The notes under the pieces are model-generated. The model made no database searches and was not told where the DNA came from. It saw only the letters and a list, made by a program, of their open reading frames with translations. 41,800 nucleotides of DNA from an uncultured Eubacteriales bacterium. Its GTDB lineage: Bacteria; Bacillota; Clostridia; Christensenellales; UBA1242. Made by a program: the position numbers and the translations under genes. Shown in pieces: positions 34,501-41,772 of the stretch (the first letter of the stretch is position 1; the number at the start of each line of letters is the position of its first letter). The stretch covers positions 1 to 41,800 of the forward strand of contig CARTDZ010000004.1 in the NCBI GenBank assembly GCA_949067325.1, read 5' to 3'.

Positions 34501-37198
34501 TGGTGAAAAGTTTGAAGATGTCATCGTCGGCTATCTCTCTCGAGAAGAAGGTGAGGAGGCAGGAAGCTATCGTTTCACTACTGACAACTTAGAGATTTCA
34601 GAAAACTATGATGTTACAATTGATGTCAATTTTGTAATCTCAAGACGCAGCGTCACAGTTATTTGTGACAACAAAACCAAGACCTATGGTGATGAAGACC
34701 CAGTATTTACTTATAGAGCTGACAACGTTGTTGAAGGTTATCCTCTCTCACTCGACATAAGACGCGAATATGGTGAAGACGTTGGTGAGTATTCTCTTAT
34801 TCAAGGTTCATTAAGCGACGCAAGATATATCATCACTTTTGTTCCAGCTACTTTGACTATTTATCCAAGTAATATAACAGTAACTGCTGAAGCAAAAGTC
34901 AAAGTTTATGGAGATGACGAGCCTTATTATAATGTTATCATAACTGAAGGCTTGCTCAAAAACAACGACCAACTTGCTGGCATTATGCAAGGAAGCCTCA
35001 CTCGCGATGAAGGTGAAAACGTAGGCCGCTACGAAATCAAACAAGGCACAATGACTTTGGGGCAAAACTACAATGTCAAATATCAGTCTCAATATCTTGA
35101 AATAATCAAACGCGATATTGAAATTTCTATTGAATCCAAAACAAAAGTGTATGGCGAAATTGACGAAAAACTCAGCTATGTTATCACAAAAGGCCAACTT
35201 TGTGACGCTGATGCTTTTACAGGCGAACTTGCACGTGATGCAGGTGAATATGTTGGAGACTATCAAATCACTTTAGGAACTCTTGCTCTCAGTTCAAACT
35301 ACAACCTCACATATATACCAAACATCTATAAAATTGAAAAGAGACATATCGAAATTATACCATATGTTGAAGAACACCCATCAATTCTTGGCAAAACATA
35401 TGGTGAAATTGAGCCAACTCTTACGTATAGAATTATTGGCAAAATCATAGATGGTGACGTTTTAAGCGGGCAAGTCGTTCGTGAAAAACCTGTGACAGAC
35501 GCAAATCCATTGCTCTATGAAAACGCTGGCAAATACAATATAATCTGCACGCTTGAAAACTCAAATTATGACATCGCATATGCAGGATATAGCTTTGTTA
35601 TCTCAGCAAGAGTTATTGAAATAAAAGCTGACGACAAAGAAATGACCTACGGCGAAAAAGAGCCAGAACTCTCTTACACAATCAAAAACGAAGGAGATAT
35701 CCTTGAAAAAGACAAACCACTTCTTCAAGGCAATGTTTATAGAGTGGCTGGCAAAGACGCGGGTGAATACGATATCCGCAGCAGTTTGACTCTTGGCCGC
35801 AACTATCGTATAGACTTCACAAAAGGCATTTTCAAAATTAAACCTATTGAAATACAAATTCGCTGCCAAAATTACACAAAAACTTATGGTGAATTTGATC
35901 CAATTTTTGAATATGAAATTGTCGTAGGCAAAGTGCTTGAAGGTGAAGAACTTTATGGCAACATAGGCAGGGTGCAAGGCGAAAACAAAGGCATTTATGA
36001 ACTTGTAAGCAATCTTTCAAATATCAATTACAACATCACTTTTGAAAAAACAGCCTTCCTTACAATCAACACAAAAGCAGCTTATCTTCTTGCAGGCGTT
36101 CATGACAAAATATATGATGGAAGCAACAAAGCCACCATCAAAACACCAGTTGTTTCAGGGCTTATTGACAAAGACGTAACTCTTTCTTATGACAAAGACA
36201 ACTGTGTAAATTTTGTGACAGCAGAAGTTGGCAATGACATCGAAGTTGCTTTTCATGATATCACTCTTGTGGGTGAAAAGGCAGAAAACTATCATCTTGT
36301 TTATCCAACAGATGTTCGAGCAAATATAGCATACAAAGAGCTTTCAAAAGGCGACGTAAAAATCACATCAACAACGGCCGCAAATCTCTATTTCGGTTCA
36401 TCGCTTGATTACAACACGTTTGATATAGATAGAAAGGAAATGGGGCTTGCAATTCGACGCGTGCTTAAAGGTTATGACATCTATCTCGAAAATGATGGCA
36501 AAAAAATAGATGTGACAACTTCAGTTACAATAACAATTGATTTGTCTGACGAAATCAAATCGTGCAACAACTTATATATTTATCACAAAGACGAAAATGG
36601 CAAGTTTACACTCATCTCAAGCAAACGTGATGAAGATGGACGACTGCTCATAACAACTGATAAGCTTGGCCAGTTTGTAATCATGACTGACAACGACGCG
36701 TGGATAGAACTTGGCGCATATATCTGTTTAGGAATACTTCTCCTTCTCATCTTGATTGCAACACTTGTGTATTTTAAAAAGAACAAAGCTCTTAAAAAAC
36801 AGCAGAAACAAGAACAAGCTGAAAAAATCAAAAATGCACAGGACGCCAATGCAGCATTGAAAAAAGAAGCTGAAAATGAAGCTCTTTTGCAGCAGCAAGC
36901 TGAAAGAGAAGAAGTCGACAGTCAAGACACAATAGACAAATCCTCTCAAGATAATCAGTTTGAACAAGAAGCTGATATGCAAAAAGATGCTGATATGCAA
37001 AAAGAAAATGTCCAAGAAGATCATGCTCAAGCAGATGAAATGCAAGAAGCTCAAAATTCTTCAACACAAGAAGCTCAAGCTTCAACTGAAGAGAAAAATT
37101 TTGAAGCTGAAAACCAAGCTGAAATGTCTGAACAAAATACAAACGAAACAAACGTCAAAACAGACGAAAATAAAAAAGATGATCAGCCAAACGAATAA
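31571..37198 (+). CDS. Giant surface protein with MBG and YDG repeats, membrane anchor and charged cytoplasmic tail
   Basis: This is a 1875-residue protein. Signal peptide at about residues 1-34. An N-terminal beta-rich domain (about 35-200, jelly-roll-like) is followed by an InlB B-repeat-like segment (GYQFEGWYFGD, about 340). Then come about 15 repeats: about eleven MBG domains (hallmark K.YGE.DP.L.Y, GD.L.G...R..GE..G.Y.I..G.L, NY.I......L.I..R) and four YDG-type domains (KVYDGN, KIYDGS). A membrane-proximal domain leads to one transmembrane helix (LGAYICLGILLLLILIATLVYF, about 1715-1737). A cytoplasmic tail of about 140 residues rich in Gln, Glu, Lys and Asn ends the protein; no LPXTG. 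SD GGAAGGA; 12 bases after the BIG2 gene. Last gene of the operon. Confidence 0.9.
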   Translation: MKKSKLFIAILILMLPLVSIFFPIHFAEKEVADATISGLAATQYRLTGKIGSSVTHYFTDERNESTLVGAKVSNEGGTHYSIVPNTGGTLGKISSGSGEIEFTSDMIALIEKGLVYAYASFDFTSSNGNNQSNINIVLSSGSTENTLTTSNTKGQTRSYTTQEFKVDKNAKSIKFAFTTLEKTSVGNYSSFVLAMPTIHFFTVAQNLVFENTDQFVTPGRSVTLKAYNEITNITSVAGDFISYAKLVHKVKFDIIEGGDFVTIIDNTLFVNQEVADGTKIKIKATAASKLNGKVLQSKVVTFTVSSSRVTIAVQKDFKNPAMITGEGDYIIGEIVSLNLTAYEGYQFEGWYFGDQFKSKKTRYTFKIENDVDYSQIYAKFIKNISITSVEAQKVYDKTDNLQSFVVNFDGKEEEHELSISGISFKFATSNVYTGILQYDVEKLANIALLGENSKNYNLVSQNIPETVGIITQKEVLITPDDITAEYGDNYTLTFVSSGIVEGDSLAGSLGVEGEGIAVDSYQINLGNLQAQNPNYSFKLANEATLTIVQRELDLELIAEDKVYDGNNQANVTAKLSNIVANEDVSVAVENALFSQSDAGFGLAIDLTLDNFVISGQDKDNYCIKNFISPHANITQKEVFVAADAKEFVYGDEIELTYSVDGLLAGDELAGNVSIESTDAGLYNIENNLTSSANYKIVFNTATCLIKKRPTILTVTKAQKEFGDVDPVIEYSFSNLIEGDIFAGSLAREAGEMVGEYKITQGTLLNKNYQITINEESAVFSILKRQIAFNVSFEDKEYDGTNYAPVTIVSVNTLATNPITITIDAHLSQKDVGSASVIKGQTTIVGDNQDQHDITINYLTDTILIAKRKVTVTITSAQSKVYGEADPELTFVCNNVVEGETLVGSPKRNVGESAGNYSFYLDTLTDANNPNYSISLSQATFTIQKRQITLTTQNTTKIFGEKDPVFIPTLTGEGTLANGEKFEDVIVGYLSREEGEEAGSYRFTTDNLEISENYDVTIDVNFVISRRSVTVICDNKTKTYGDEDPVFTYRADNVVEGYPLSLDIRREYGEDVGEYSLIQGSLSDARYIITFVPATLTIYPSNITVTAEAKVKVYGDDEPYYNVIITEGLLKNNDQLAGIMQGSLTRDEGENVGRYEIKQGTMTLGQNYNVKYQSQYLEIIKRDIEISIESKTKVYGEIDEKLSYVITKGQLCDADAFTGELARDAGEYVGDYQITLGTLALSSNYNLTYIPNIYKIEKRHIEIIPYVEEHPSILGKTYGEIEPTLTYRIIGKIIDGDVLSGQVVREKPVTDANPLLYENAGKYNIICTLENSNYDIAYAGYSFVISARVIEIKADDKEMTYGEKEPELSYTIKNEGDILEKDKPLLQGNVYRVAGKDAGEYDIRSSLTLGRNYRIDFTKGIFKIKPIEIQIRCQNYTKTYGEFDPIFEYEIVVGKVLEGEELYGNIGRVQGENKGIYELVSNLSNINYNITFEKTAFLTINTKAAYLLAGVHDKIYDGSNKATIKTPVVSGLIDKDVTLSYDKDNCVNFVTAEVGNDIEVAFHDITLVGEKAENYHLVYPTDVRANIAYKELSKGDVKITSTTAANLYFGSSLDYNTFDIDRKEMGLAIRRVLKGYDIYLENDGKKIDVTTSVTITIDLSDEIKSCNNLYIYHKDENGKFTLISSKRDEDGRLLITTDKLGQFVIMTDNDAWIELGAYICLGILLLLILIATLVYFKKNKALKKQQKQEQAEKIKNAQDANAALKKEAENEALLQQQAEREEVDSQDTIDKSSQDNQFEQEADMQKDADMQKENVQEDHAQADEMQEAQNSSTQEAQASTEEKNFEAENQAEMSEQNTNETNVKTDENKKDDQPNE

Positions 37199-37228
37199 AA
37201 AAACAAGTGAATTTTCACTTGTTTTTTT
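37197..37228. terminator. Terminator of the giant-protein operon (bidirectional)
   Basis: Near-perfect 15-bp arms (37197-37211 and 37214-37228) enclose a 2-nt gap, with an A run on the left and T run on the right. It also suits the convergent minus-strand gene. Confidence 0.87.
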
Positions 37229-37306
37229 GTTTTTTTTCAAACAAATTTAAATAAAAACAATAAAATCAAACAATTTTTATTTCTTAATCTGCTATTTATG
37301 ATGATG

Positions 37307-38671
37307 TTATAAGCTTAACAAATCTTCTTCATTTTCGTCTTTCTTGACATCATTAGGTAGATTTGTGTCAGTGTTATTGTCTTGGTCGCCAACAATTTCA
37401 GCTTCTATATCTGAAAGATTATTTGCAAGTTTTTCAAAATCTTCATTTGCCTCAACCTCAATCTTTCCAAATGTTATGACAATTTCATTTTCTGTTACAT
37501 CTTGACCAGCAACAATTGCGCTCACGTTTTTGCAAAATAGTTCGTCTGCTTTGCTTGTGCTGTTTATAAAAATTGAATTTTCAGTTGTATAAATTGTCAC
37601 GCTTCCATCTTTGCTGAAAACTGGTGTGGCGTATGAAAGGTTGCCATCAATGTCATAACTTTCATAAGACGCTCCAACAAACATAGCATCAGAAAGCTTG
37701 TCAAGCGCTTTTGATTGCTCATTGTTCATTTTATAGCAGGCGTCATTGGCGCAATTTTCAAGGAAGGATATAAATTCAATTACATTCTCCTTATCCTTTT
37801 TTGAAATGTCATAAAGATATTCAACATCTCGGCCAACTACGTAATTTTTGCAATAGATCTCATTGTTTGAAGAGAAAAGAATTGTAAGCAAATTATTGTC
37901 AAATTCATTGTCAAGTTCACACTCATTGAGAGGAAGAAGTGAAATAGAAAGTATTTCATCAATTGTGTCAAGTTCAACTCCCATTTTCTCGCAGTCACCC
38001 AAAACTTTTTCGTTAAAAAGTCTTGCCAAATTTTCTTTGTCTTCAGGTGTAGTAGGGTTGGGGTCAATGTTGCCATCTTTATCGACAGGTATTTCGTCCA
38101 TGCCATCAGGAATTTCAAATGAATCATGTATATTGTCATGATTTGTATCCACATAAATTGTGCCATTTTTGATTTGTGATGCGTTCCACCAAATCAAGGC
38201 AGAAGTGAGTGCCACAAGCACAACTTTTGCGGCACCATAAGCAATTTTGAATTTTCCGCGAGGGCCTGCTGCTTTGGTTATGCCATTGATAGGCACAACT
38301 CTATCTTTGACTTTTACAGTTTCTGCTTCGGCACTTTTAGTATTCTTTTTTTCTTTTCTTTTTTCTAGTTTGTATTTTAAAAAACCTTTAGGGCTGACCA
38401 TAAACGCCCAAAAATTTTGAAGATAAGTGTCATCTCTTCCATATAGAATAGAAAGAGATTTGTCTTTCCAAAGTGGTTTTGAATAAATATCAATTTCTTG
38501 TTGGGTTTTATATTTTTTTCTGAAAAAAGTTGGATTTTTTCTTAAAACTTTGTTCTTTTCAATGTATCCTCTTTTATAAATGCCATACATAGGAAAAGGC
38601 GGTGTCGCCTCTTCAAACAAAACACCATTGATTTCAAAAACTTTATTTTTTTTCTCTTTATTTTTGGCCAT
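37307..38671 (-). CDS. Unknown single-pass membrane protein with an EF-hand-like motif
   Basis: This is a 454-residue protein that I do not recognise. The first 140 residues are basic and lack a signal peptide (cytoplasmic). One membrane helix lies at about 144-163 (AYGAAKVVLVALTSALIWW). Directly outside is DTNHDNIHDSFEIPDG (residues 175-190), a D.N.DN..D..E loop like those in dockerin, EF-hand or thrombospondin type-3 calcium sites. The extracellular remainder (about 290 residues) is acidic with a mixed helical and beta pattern and ends in an Asp/Asn/Glu-rich tail. Topology is N-in. It has its own strong promoter and converges on the giant-protein operon. SD AGGAAAA precedes ATG 38671. A role with the surface proteins is only suggested by position. 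Confidence 0.82.
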   Translation of the reverse strand: MAKNKEKKNKVFEINGVLFEEATPPFPMYGIYKRGYIEKNKVLRKNPTFFRKKYKTQQEIDIYSKPLWKDKSLSILYGRDDTYLQNFWAFMVSPKGFLKYKLEKRKEKKNTKSAEAETVKVKDRVVPINGITKAAGPRGKFKIAYGAAKVVLVALTSALIWWNASQIKNGTIYVDTNHDNIHDSFEIPDGMDEIPVDKDGNIDPNPTTPEDKENLARLFNEKVLGDCEKMGVELDTIDEILSISLLPLNECELDNEFDNNLLTILFSSNNEIYCKNYVVGRDVEYLYDISKKDKENVIEFISFLENCANDACYKMNNEQSKALDKLSDAMFVGASYESYDIDGNLSYATPVFSKDGSVTIYTTENSIFINSTSKADELFCKNVSAIVAGQDVTENEIVITFGKIEVEANEDFEKLANNLSDIEAEIVGDQDNNTDTNLPNDVKKDENEEDLLSL

Positions 38672-38688
38672 AATTTTCCTACAAGTAT

Positions 38689-38717
38689 AGTTTACATTAT
38701 TTTGTCCATTTTGTCAA
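38689..38717 (-). promoter_or_regulatory. Promoter of the unknown membrane protein gene
   Basis: On the minus strand TTGACA (38712-38717) and TAAACT (38689-38694) are 17 bp apart, about 18 bases from the start codon. Confidence 0.75.
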
Positions 38718-38740
38718 TACCCAAAACCTTTTAAAAGATG

Positions 38741-38765
38741 AAAAAAAGACCAACTTTTGTCGGTC
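38741..38765 (-). terminator. Terminator of the FAD/Rieske oxidoreductase gene
   Basis: The minus-strand stem GACCGAC/GTTGGTC (38759-38765 with 38748-38754, one G-U) has a 4-nt A loop and is followed by a T run. Confidence 0.82.
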
Positions 38766-38771
38766 AATTTT

Positions 38772-40217
38772 TTATTTTTTGAAGCTTTCACATTTTTTGG
38801 TGGAAGGTTCGTTCAAAATATTGCCATATATGTCAAAACGCGAGCCATGACAAGGGCAATCCCACGATTTTGTATCATTGTTCCACTTAAGTTCGCCGTG
38901 CAGGTGAGGGCAGTCGGCCTGAATAATAAAAAGCTCACCATTTTCGTCTTTATATACTGCAACGTTTTTGCCGCGATATCTCATAACCTTGCCAAACCCT
39001 GTAGGTACTTTATCAAAATTGTCTCTATTTAGCCACCTAAATAGCCCCAAAAATATGTTTTTCACGTTTACCCATGCGTTTATCAAAAATTCATTTAAGC
39101 TACCCTTTTGTTTGCGTGAGGGCGATAAAAGATTTGCCAGCTTGTTCTCTTTGTCACAAATCAAATCACACAAAACTTGACTGCAAACCATACTGTTTGT
39201 CATTCCCCATTTATTAAAACCTGTCGCCACATAAATATTGTTGTAAAAAATGCTATATCTTCCTGCAAATGGCAGTCCATCAAAGGTCATGCAATCCTCT
39301 GCTGCCCATTTTAAAATAGGTTCACATTCAAAAATTTCTTGCACTGATTTTTCCAGCTTTTCAAAATTGCTTTGACTGTTGTTCCTTCCGCTCCTATGAT
39401 CAAAACCACCTACAATGGTGTAGTCGCCATAATTTCTAAATGACAACCCATCACCTTTGTCTTGCAAAAATATACCTTCAAAATCCTGTCTTGGTATGGC
39501 AATGGTGTAGGAAAGCGACTGATACATTCGAAAAGTATAAAATCCTACCTTGTTTAAAATAGGGTAATGACAACAAAATATTATTTTCTCTGCTTTGATT
39601 TTGTTCTTCTCAGAAACAAGCGTCATGCTGTTTGCGTCAATGTCACTCACTCTCGTATGCTCAAAAATCTCAAATTTAACAGGCAAGCCTCTTAAAAAAG
39701 CAATGGGATTAAATTGAAACTGCTTCTTCACTCGCACCCCGTATTTTGCTCTAAGTTTGCCTATGCAAATATCTTCAACATACTCAACATCAATTCCAGC
39801 CTTGAGCAAAACTTTATATATCTTCAAGATTTTGCTTTTGTTGCTGAGTGAATAAATGTAGCTATCAACTTCTTCAAATTCACAATGAATTTTGTGAAGC
39901 GCAATCAAAGACTTAAAGGCCTCAATTGCTTCTCTTTGACCCTCGCAATATCTCCTTACACCTTCGTCACCATGAGCCTTTTCAATGCTTAACAATGTGT
40001 CACCATGATTTAAGGTGACCTTGGCAGTAGTGTGCAAAGTAGTGCCACAAAAAAGTCTGTCAGCCTCCAAAAGGGTGACCTTTTTGCCTTTTTCAGCAAG
40101 AAAATATGCCGTCAAAAACCCGCAAATTCCACCGCCCACAACCACTACTTCTCTCGAAATATTTTTCTCGAGTTTTGGATAACTTTTTTCATCATTCTCT
40201 TTCCAAACAGCTTTCAT
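38772..40217 (-). CDS. FAD-dependent oxidoreductase with C-terminal Rieske [2Fe-2S] domain
   Basis: This is a 481-residue fusion. The N-terminal DAO-type FAD domain starts with VVVVGGGICGFLTAYFLAEKG (Rossmann GxGxxG) and has LLEADRLFCGTTLHTTAKVT and a late YVATGFNKWGMTNSM segment. A linker leads to a C-terminal Rieske domain with CPHLHGELKW and CPCHGSRFDIYG, so both Cys-x-His and Cys-x-x-His cluster ligands are present. This architecture is known in Firmicutes and other bacteria as a FAD/Rieske oxidoreductase of unknown substrate; it probably passes electrons from an amine- or amino-acid-like substrate. Start ATG 40217 is preferred to TTG 40235; neither has a strong SD. Single gene with its own terminator. 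Confidence 0.92.
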   Translation of the reverse strand: MKAVWKENDEKSYPKLEKNISREVVVVGGGICGFLTAYFLAEKGKKVTLLEADRLFCGTTLHTTAKVTLNHGDTLLSIEKAHGDEGVRRYCEGQREAIEAFKSLIALHKIHCEFEEVDSYIYSLSNKSKILKIYKVLLKAGIDVEYVEDICIGKLRAKYGVRVKKQFQFNPIAFLRGLPVKFEIFEHTRVSDIDANSMTLVSEKNKIKAEKIIFCCHYPILNKVGFYTFRMYQSLSYTIAIPRQDFEGIFLQDKGDGLSFRNYGDYTIVGGFDHRSGRNNSQSNFEKLEKSVQEIFECEPILKWAAEDCMTFDGLPFAGRYSIFYNNIYVATGFNKWGMTNSMVCSQVLCDLICDKENKLANLLSPSRKQKGSLNEFLINAWVNVKNIFLGLFRWLNRDNFDKVPTGFGKVMRYRGKNVAVYKDENGELFIIQADCPHLHGELKWNNDTKSWDCPCHGSRFDIYGNILNEPSTKKCESFKK

Positions 40218-40345
40218 AAACCCAATTATTGGCAAATACAGAAATATTTAATCATCTGTTGAAATTTTGCCCAAAGTTTTTCAAAAAAATTCTATTAAAT
40301 ACCTAAAGAAACAAAACCAGTCTTTCTTTTCGCTGCTTTTTTTGT

Positions 40346-40374
40346 TTGGCATTTCTGGGCTTTTAAGGTAAAAT
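40346..40374 (+). promoter_or_regulatory. Promoter of the small tethered protein gene
   Basis: TTGGCA (40346-40351) and TAAAAT (40369-40374) are separated by 17 bp, 56 bases upstream of the start codon. Confidence 0.65.
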
Positions 40375-40430
40375 ATTGCAGTCGAATTTTGTTATAAAAA
40401 GTAAACTTTTGGCTAAAATTAGGAGTATTT

Positions 40431-40967
40431 ATGTCTATTTTTAAGAAATGTATGATTTCAATAGTGTTGTTTGTTGCGGTTTTAGGTGCGGGTATTTGGC
40501 TTTATTGCGACCTAAAAGCTGATGCTTTGGCTGATCCTTCCGTAAGTGGCCCAGCCACATCAGGCACTGGTGAAGCTGACAACTCTTCAAAAGAAGATGC
40601 AGGCTCAACACTTCCACCAGCAGAAACAGAAGGCCCTGTCGCTCCAGAAGAGCCATCAACCCCAACTTTGCCACTACCGCCAGTTGTCGAAGATCCTACA
40701 GCAAAGCTTTATGCGGCGATTGATGAAGAGGTAAAGGTTTTGCTTGATAATTTTGTGCTTCTTGACACACCAATCACAACCACAAAACTTCAAACTGAAG
40801 ATGGCGTAAACTATTCAATCAAGTTTGGTGAAGATACGCCAATGGAATTTGTAGAAATACTTTTTGCAGACCTTGCTCCAACCATTTCGACAGAAGGTGA
40901 TTATGCCGCAACGTATTCTTTAAATTTAGACGAATTTTTGCTCACTCTCAACTATAAGTTGCTATAG
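40431..40967 (+). CDS. Small membrane-tethered or secreted protein with Pro/Thr/Ser-rich linker
   Basis: This is a 178-residue protein that I do not recognise. An N-terminal hydrophobic helix (CMISIVLFVAVLGAGIWLY, about residues 7-25) acts as signal or anchor. Residues about 35-85 are low complexity and rich in Pro, Ser, Thr, Glu and Gly (linker-like). The C-terminal part of about 90 residues (KLYAAIDEEVKVLLDNFVLL, then LNLDEFLLTLNYKLL) looks like a small alpha/beta domain. The cysteine at about residue 26 lies right after the hydrophobic run but without a convincing lipobox (L-x-x-C), so lipoprotein status is doubtful. AGGAG lies eight bases before ATG 40431. It stands alone after a promoter. 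Confidence 0.8.
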   Translation: MSIFKKCMISIVLFVAVLGAGIWLYCDLKADALADPSVSGPATSGTGEADNSSKEDAGSTLPPAETEGPVAPEEPSTPTLPLPPVVEDPTAKLYAAIDEEVKVLLDNFVLLDTPITTTKLQTEDGVNYSIKFGEDTPMEFVEILFADLAPTISTEGDYAATYSLNLDEFLLTLNYKLL

Positions 40968-41014
40968 CCATATTTCTCATAAATTTGCATATAAAACAAT
41001 TGTAAATTTAAAAT

Positions 41015-41033
41015 TTATCATTTTTTATGATAA
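41015..41033 (+). terminator. Candidate terminator of the 40431 gene
   Basis: The stem TTATCAT (41015-41021) pairs with ATGATAA (41027-41033) around a 5-T loop, about 50 bases after the stop codon; the following T tract is weak. Confidence 0.5.
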
Positions 41034-41220
41034 TATTTCAAAAAGTATTTGAAGTCGAAATTTGATAAAACTTAAAGCGTTGTCAAAAGTTTACTTGCGA
41101 AAGTCAAATCGACCTCTGTTTGGATACTTCAACTATTGGTGTTAAACTATCGAATTGTTGGAAAATTATATAAAAAAATATATCAAACAAAAATCACTTA
41201 AAATACGCGTAGAAAAATAA

Positions 41221-41260
41221 TCAAAAAAGGTCAAATGTTCATTTTTGACCTTTTTTTGAT
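41221..41260. terminator. Strong orphan terminator hairpin
   Basis: Arms at 41221-41235 and 41244-41258 pair over about 15 bp (one extra T) and end in T-rich sequence. No gene ends nearby on the plus strand, so it may end read-through from 40431 or an unannotated RNA. Confidence 0.75.
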
Positions 41261-41360
41261 TTTGCAACTATTGAACTTAAATCTTGAAATAGTGTAATAT
41301 TTAATAAGTGCCGAAATTCATGCATCTCCAAAACATCAAGAAAAAAAGGTTAATATTTTA

Positions 41361-41405
41361 TGGAGCTACTGGCGGGAATCGGACCCGCGACCCCCACCTT
41401 ACCAA
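41361..41405 (-). pseudogene. 3' fragment of tRNA-Thr(GGT), likely integration (att) scar
   Basis: Read on the minus strand, the 45 bases give an anticodon loop TTGGTAA (anticodon GGT), the 3' anticodon stem GGTGG, variable loop GGGTC, T arm GCGGG-TCCGATT-CCCGC, acceptor 3' strand CAGTAGC, discriminator T and CCA. The 5' half (GCTACTG..., D arm, CCACC) is absent: sequence beyond 41405 changes to AATATATTATT. T-loop position 55 is C instead of the nearly invariant T, as expected in a copy no longer under selection. Tyrosine integrases often recombine at the anticodon loop and leave exactly this 3' half at one end of the element. The fragment is followed by a T run on the minus strand, like a former tRNA end. 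Confidence 0.8.
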
Positions 41406-41417
41406 TAATATATTATT
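41404..41417. repeat. 14-bp AT palindrome abutting the tRNA fragment
   Basis: AATAATATATTATT is a perfect palindrome that starts at the last bases of the tRNA-Thr identity. It could be by chance in AT-rich DNA, or part of an integrase site. Confidence 0.5.
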
Positions 41418-41460
41418 CCTAAAATGATATTGGGATAGCCAAATAAAACTATTATTTCTG

Positions 41461-41509
41461 GTAACTTTTGTAGATTTTGTGATTTATTGTGTAACTTGTG
41501 TAACTTTTG
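41461..41509. repeat. Clustered GTAACTT direct repeats next to the att-like site
   Basis: GTAACTT occurs at 41461-41467, 41491-41497 and 41500-41506; the last two are part of a tandem GTGTAACTT (41489-41497, 41498-41506). The first and third extend to GTAACTTTTG. Repeats in this place fit arm-type binding sites of a tyrosine integrase. Confidence 0.55.
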
Positions 41510-41772
41510 CAATTTATGATTTTCTTGCTACTCTGTTAAGTTTTGAAATAATTCTTTACACAAAATTTTACACTTTCTAAAATAGCACCAAAACAAATCT
41601 TACTACTTGATTTATAATATACATTCATTTTTGTAATCATTTTAGATATAAGCATTATAGCACATTGCAAACTAAACTCAAAACAAATCAATAAGATAGT
41701 AAATAAAACTCTGTATATATATGATATAAAAATTTTTACAAGATAAACCAAAATAAATGGAGATGAATCAAT

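Larger units (their letters stand above)
40968..41360. other. Noncoding stretch with hairpins and no credible gene
   Basis: About 390 bases without a coding frame. It holds two terminator-like hairpins (41015-41033 and 41221-41260) and an orphan promoter-like pair, TTGAAC (41273-41278) and TAATAT (41297-41302), reading towards the tRNA remnant. A small RNA between the hairpins is possible but nothing recognisable was found. Confidence 0.6.

Noticed and set aside
34811..35266. Minus-strand 151-codon frame inside the MBG giant gene
   Set aside because: Antisense shadow of a repetitive gene; no start signals.
25388..37198. Sortase-anchored wall proteins
   Set aside because: No LPXTG-like motif at either C-terminus; one giant ends without an anchor and the other has a transmembrane helix with a long tail.
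41361..41405. 3' end of tmRNA (ssrA)
   Set aside because: The acceptor resembles tmRNA (ends AGCTCCA), but the anticodon loop TTGGTAA with stem GGTGG and the standard variable loop identify tRNA-Thr(GGT).
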